Below are positions 62,102 to 64,000 of a DNA stretch of 64,000 bases, in pieces. Below the pieces are notes generated by a model. The model was given only the letters and a program-made list of their open reading frames with translations, had not been told where the DNA came from and made no database searches. Location: NCBI GenBank assembly GCA_040903745.1, contig JBBDUV010000037.1, forward strand, positions 94,100 to 158,099, read 5' to 3'. This stretch comes from M55B112 sp040903745. Its GTDB lineage: Bacteria; Bacteroidota; Bacteroidia; Bacteroidales; GCA-2748055. Each line of letters begins with the position of its first letter. Position 1 is the stretch's first letter. Position numbers and translations under genes: made by a program.

Positions 62102-63058
62102 ATGCCAAAAACAAGTTTTCAGGAATTATTGGATGCAGGTGTACATTTTGGTCACCTCAAAAGAAAATGGAACCCCGCGATGGCTCCCTATATTTTTATG
62201 GAGAAGAACGGGATCCACATTATTGATCTGAACAAAACAGAGGCGAAGCTCGAAGAGGCCGCTGCTGCATTAAAACAGATCGCTAAGTCGGGAAGAAAAA
62301 TCCTGTTTGTTGCCACCAAGAAACAGGCGAAAGACATCGTGGCCGAGAAGGTGAAAGCGATCAACATGCCATACGTTACTGAACGCTGGCCGGGAGGGAT
62401 GCTTACCAACTTTCCGACCATCAGGAAGGCTGTAAAGAAAATGAGCTCCATCGACAAGATGGATGCAAATGGTACATTTAACAACCTTTCAAAAAGAGAG
62501 AAACTGCAAGTCACACGCCAGCGTGCCAAGCTTGAAAAGATGCTCGGAAGTATTTCCGACCTCACCAGGCTACCCGCTGCCATGTTTATTGTTGATATTA
62601 CCAAAGAGTATATAGCTGTTCGTGAAGCAAAGAGACTGAACATTCCTGTTTTCGCGATGGTAGACACCAATTCCAATCCGAAAGAGATTGATTTTGCCAT
62701 TCCGGCCAACGACGATGCCTCCAAGTCGATCTCACTCATACTCGATTATGTATGTGAGTCCATCGCAGAGGGACTGAATGAACGCAAGATGGAGAAGGAA
62801 AAGGAGGCAGGTGCTGCAAAAGAAAAGAGAGAGAAGAAAGCTTCCGAAGAGGGCGGCGAGAAAAAGCCGGAAGGAAAATCAGCCGCGAAGGTGCAAAAAC
62901 CGAGGCGCAGTGCTGTAAAGGTAGAGAGGAAAGAGGAGAAGGCTGGAAAACCTGGAGCAAATGACGAAGTAAGCCAGGAGAAGAAGGAGGAGAAGGCTGG
63001 AGAAAAGGCTGTGAAAGCCGAAGCCAAAGAGGAGAAAAAGGAAGAAAAGTCCAAATAA
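62102..63058 (+). CDS. rpsB: 30S ribosomal protein S2 with a long charged C-terminal tail
   Basis: A 318-residue S2. The conserved core (about 1-225) has LLDAGVHFGHLKRKWNPAM, ATKKQAKDIVAEK, RWPGGMLTNF and the late NIPVFAMVDTNSNP. The remaining about 90 residues are Lys/Glu/Ala-rich (EKEAGAAKEKREKKASEEG and similar repeats) and probably disordered. Many S2 proteins end near residue 230-250, so the tail is an extension. S2 binds the small-subunit platform and S1. Gap of 85 bases after rpsI. Confidence 0.96.
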   Translation: MPKTSFQELLDAGVHFGHLKRKWNPAMAPYIFMEKNGIHIIDLNKTEAKLEEAAAALKQIAKSGRKILFVATKKQAKDIVAEKVKAINMPYVTERWPGGMLTNFPTIRKAVKKMSSIDKMDANGTFNNLSKREKLQVTRQRAKLEKMLGSISDLTRLPAAMFIVDITKEYIAVREAKRLNIPVFAMVDTNSNPKEIDFAIPANDDASKSISLILDYVCESIAEGLNERKMEKEKEAGAAKEKREKKASEEGGEKKPEGKSAAKVQKPRRSAVKVERKEEKAGKPGANDEVSQEKKEEKAGEKAVKAEAKEEKKEEKSK

Positions 63059-63083
63059 AAAAACAAAAACAATACAGAGTGTT

Positions 63084-63902
63084 ATGGCTGAAATTAAAGC
63101 TGCAGATGTCAGCAAACTGAGAAAAGTAACCGGAGCCGGAATGATGGACTGCAAAAAAGCACTCCAGGAGGCTGAAGGTGATTTCGATAAGGCAATTGAA
63201 ATAATCCGCAAAAAAGGTCAGGCCATCGCCAACAAGCGTGCCGACCGAGAAGCGAGTGAAGGTACTGTACAGGCGAAAGTAGAGGGTGGTTTCGGTGCGA
63301 TGATTTCGCTGAATTGTGAGACCGATTTTGTTGCGAAAAATGAAGATTTTGTAAATTTTGCGAAGTCAATCCTCGACAAGGCCATCGCTGAGAAACCGGC
63401 CGATCTGGAGGCACTGAAGGCACTCCAAATGGATGGCAAAACAATCGAGGAGCTGGTTACGGAACAGTCGGGTGTGATTGGTGAAAAACTGGAGCTGGCC
63501 TATTTTGATAAGCTTGAGGCTGCCTATGTGAAAGAATACAACCACGCTGGCAACAACCTCGCCACGCTCGTGGGATTCAGCAAAGAGGTTGATGTGCAGG
63601 TAGCCAAGGATGTGGCCATGCAGATCGCTGCCATGTCACCCGTTGCAGTTGGTGCAGATGATGTTCCTGTAGAAACGATTGAAAGTGAGAAGCGGATCGG
63701 TCGAGAAAAAGCACTGGCCGAAGGAAAACCGGAAAATATTGTCGACAGGATCGCTGAAGGAATGGTAAAAAAATTCCTGAAGGAGAACACCCTGCTGAGT
63801 CAGGAGTTCACAAAGGATTCAAAACTTACCGTTGAGGAGTATATCAAAAAAGCAGATCCGGAAGCGAAGGTGACCGGCTTTAAAAGATTCGCAATCAAGT
63901 AG
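63084..63902 (+). CDS. tsf: Translation elongation factor Ts
   Basis: A 272-residue EF-Ts, nucleotide exchange factor for EF-Tu. The N-terminal UBA-like domain has VSKLRKVTGAGMMDCKKAL, the key TGAGMMDCK-type motif, and MISLNCETDFVAKNEDF is the conserved EF-Tu contact region. It ends VTGFKRFAIK. It follows rpsB by 25 bases in the usual order. Complete. Confidence 0.97.
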   Translation: MAEIKAADVSKLRKVTGAGMMDCKKALQEAEGDFDKAIEIIRKKGQAIANKRADREASEGTVQAKVEGGFGAMISLNCETDFVAKNEDFVNFAKSILDKAIAEKPADLEALKALQMDGKTIEELVTEQSGVIGEKLELAYFDKLEAAYVKEYNHAGNNLATLVGFSKEVDVQVAKDVAMQIAAMSPVAVGADDVPVETIESEKRIGREKALAEGKPENIVDRIAEGMVKKFLKENTLLSQEFTKDSKLTVEEYIKKADPEAKVTGFKRFAIK

Positions 63903-63958
63903 CAGTGTCTGTCCATAATGTCCGTTTGCTCATGAAATAATATTTTTTTTCATTGTTG

Positions 63959-63977
63959 TCCGGTAAAACCGGATTTT
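63959..63977 (+). terminator. Probable terminator of the ribosomal operon
   Basis: TCCGGT (63959-63964) and ACCGGA (63968-63973) form a 6-bp stem with a 3-base loop, followed by TTTTAG and a further AT-rich tail. Weak but well placed after tsf; the window ends 23 bases later. Confidence 0.5.
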
Positions 63978-64000
63978 AGTTAATATTTTTATTTAACCAT

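Overview
The window reads as chromosomal DNA of a free-living or environmental Bacteroidota (most likely order Bacteroidales/Marinilabiliales). The evidence is a type IX secretion sorting domain (44670-46430), TonB-dependent receptor architecture, DUF4199, DUF6427 and DUF2723 family proteins, the ribosomal order rplM-rpsI-rpsB-tsf, and candidate promoters of the Bacteroidota type (TTG then TAnnTTTG). Base composition is mosaic by eye: about 1-9.4 kb, 43.4-49.2 kb and 56.5-58.2 kb are AT-rich, while about 23.4-43.3 kb, 49.2-56.4 kb and 58.2-60.8 kb are clearly GC-richer.

Layout. (1) 25-9344: a sugar-acid catabolic cluster with three transporters of different families (MFS, RhaT-like, GntP-like), an enolase-superfamily dehydratase/cycloisomerase, an aldehyde dehydrogenase, a KDPG-type aldolase, a KDG-type kinase and an AraC regulator. 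(2) 9547-15117: a secreted esterase, an orphan TIM-barrel secreted protein, a PQQ-propeller remnant, a Tat-type aldo/keto reductase and a frameshifted zinc-ribbon gene, ending in a 3' fragment of tRNA-Ala(GGC) that looks like an attachment site. (3) 15378-23155: remnants of a photolyase-related gene and an SDR gene, a DUF417 protein, a CIA30 protein and its decayed second copy, a Cys-rich protein, a TonB receptor with an N-terminal heavy-metal domain, a DUF2867 oxidoreductase and small membrane proteins. (4) 23434-31133: a giant acyl-CoA dehydratase activase-like ATPase, a SpoU RNA methyltransferase, a Gfo/Idh/MocA oxidoreductase and an AlbA_2 regulator. (5) 31232-43372: a long tightly packed signalling operon with CheR, three GAF/PAS membrane sensors (the last ending in a SpoIIE/PP2C phosphatase), SiaB-like kinase, SiaC-like phosphoprotein and an ABCG-type transporter with TerB-like and FHA-like N-terminal regions, followed by a lipoprotein/secreted pair with its own promoter. 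(6) 43736-49014: an S74-chaperone surface protein, a T9SS cargo protein, a 63-residue exported peptide, a PqqD-like/HPr-kinase-like protein and an NTP_transf_5 nucleotidyltransferase. (7) 49237-60818: purD, membrane and cell-surface genes, AAG glycosylase, a frameshifted lipoprotein, a toxin-antitoxin pair with a nonsense-mutated MazF-like toxin, and an O-antigen ligase with an outer-membrane protein. (8) 61088-64000: the rplM-rpsI-rpsB-tsf translation operon.

The two best candidates for undescribed biology are the receptor-less CheR/GAF/SiaABC-like module that seems to feed an ABCG transporter instead of the diguanylate cyclase of the Pseudomonas SiaABCD pathway, and the minimal peptide plus PqqD/HPrK plus nucleotidyltransferase cassette, which resembles the tailoring half of phosphorylated lasso-peptide clusters but lacks a lasso cyclase. 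At least seven broken genes and a tRNA-derived junction show that the intervals between the core blocks are decaying accessory DNA.
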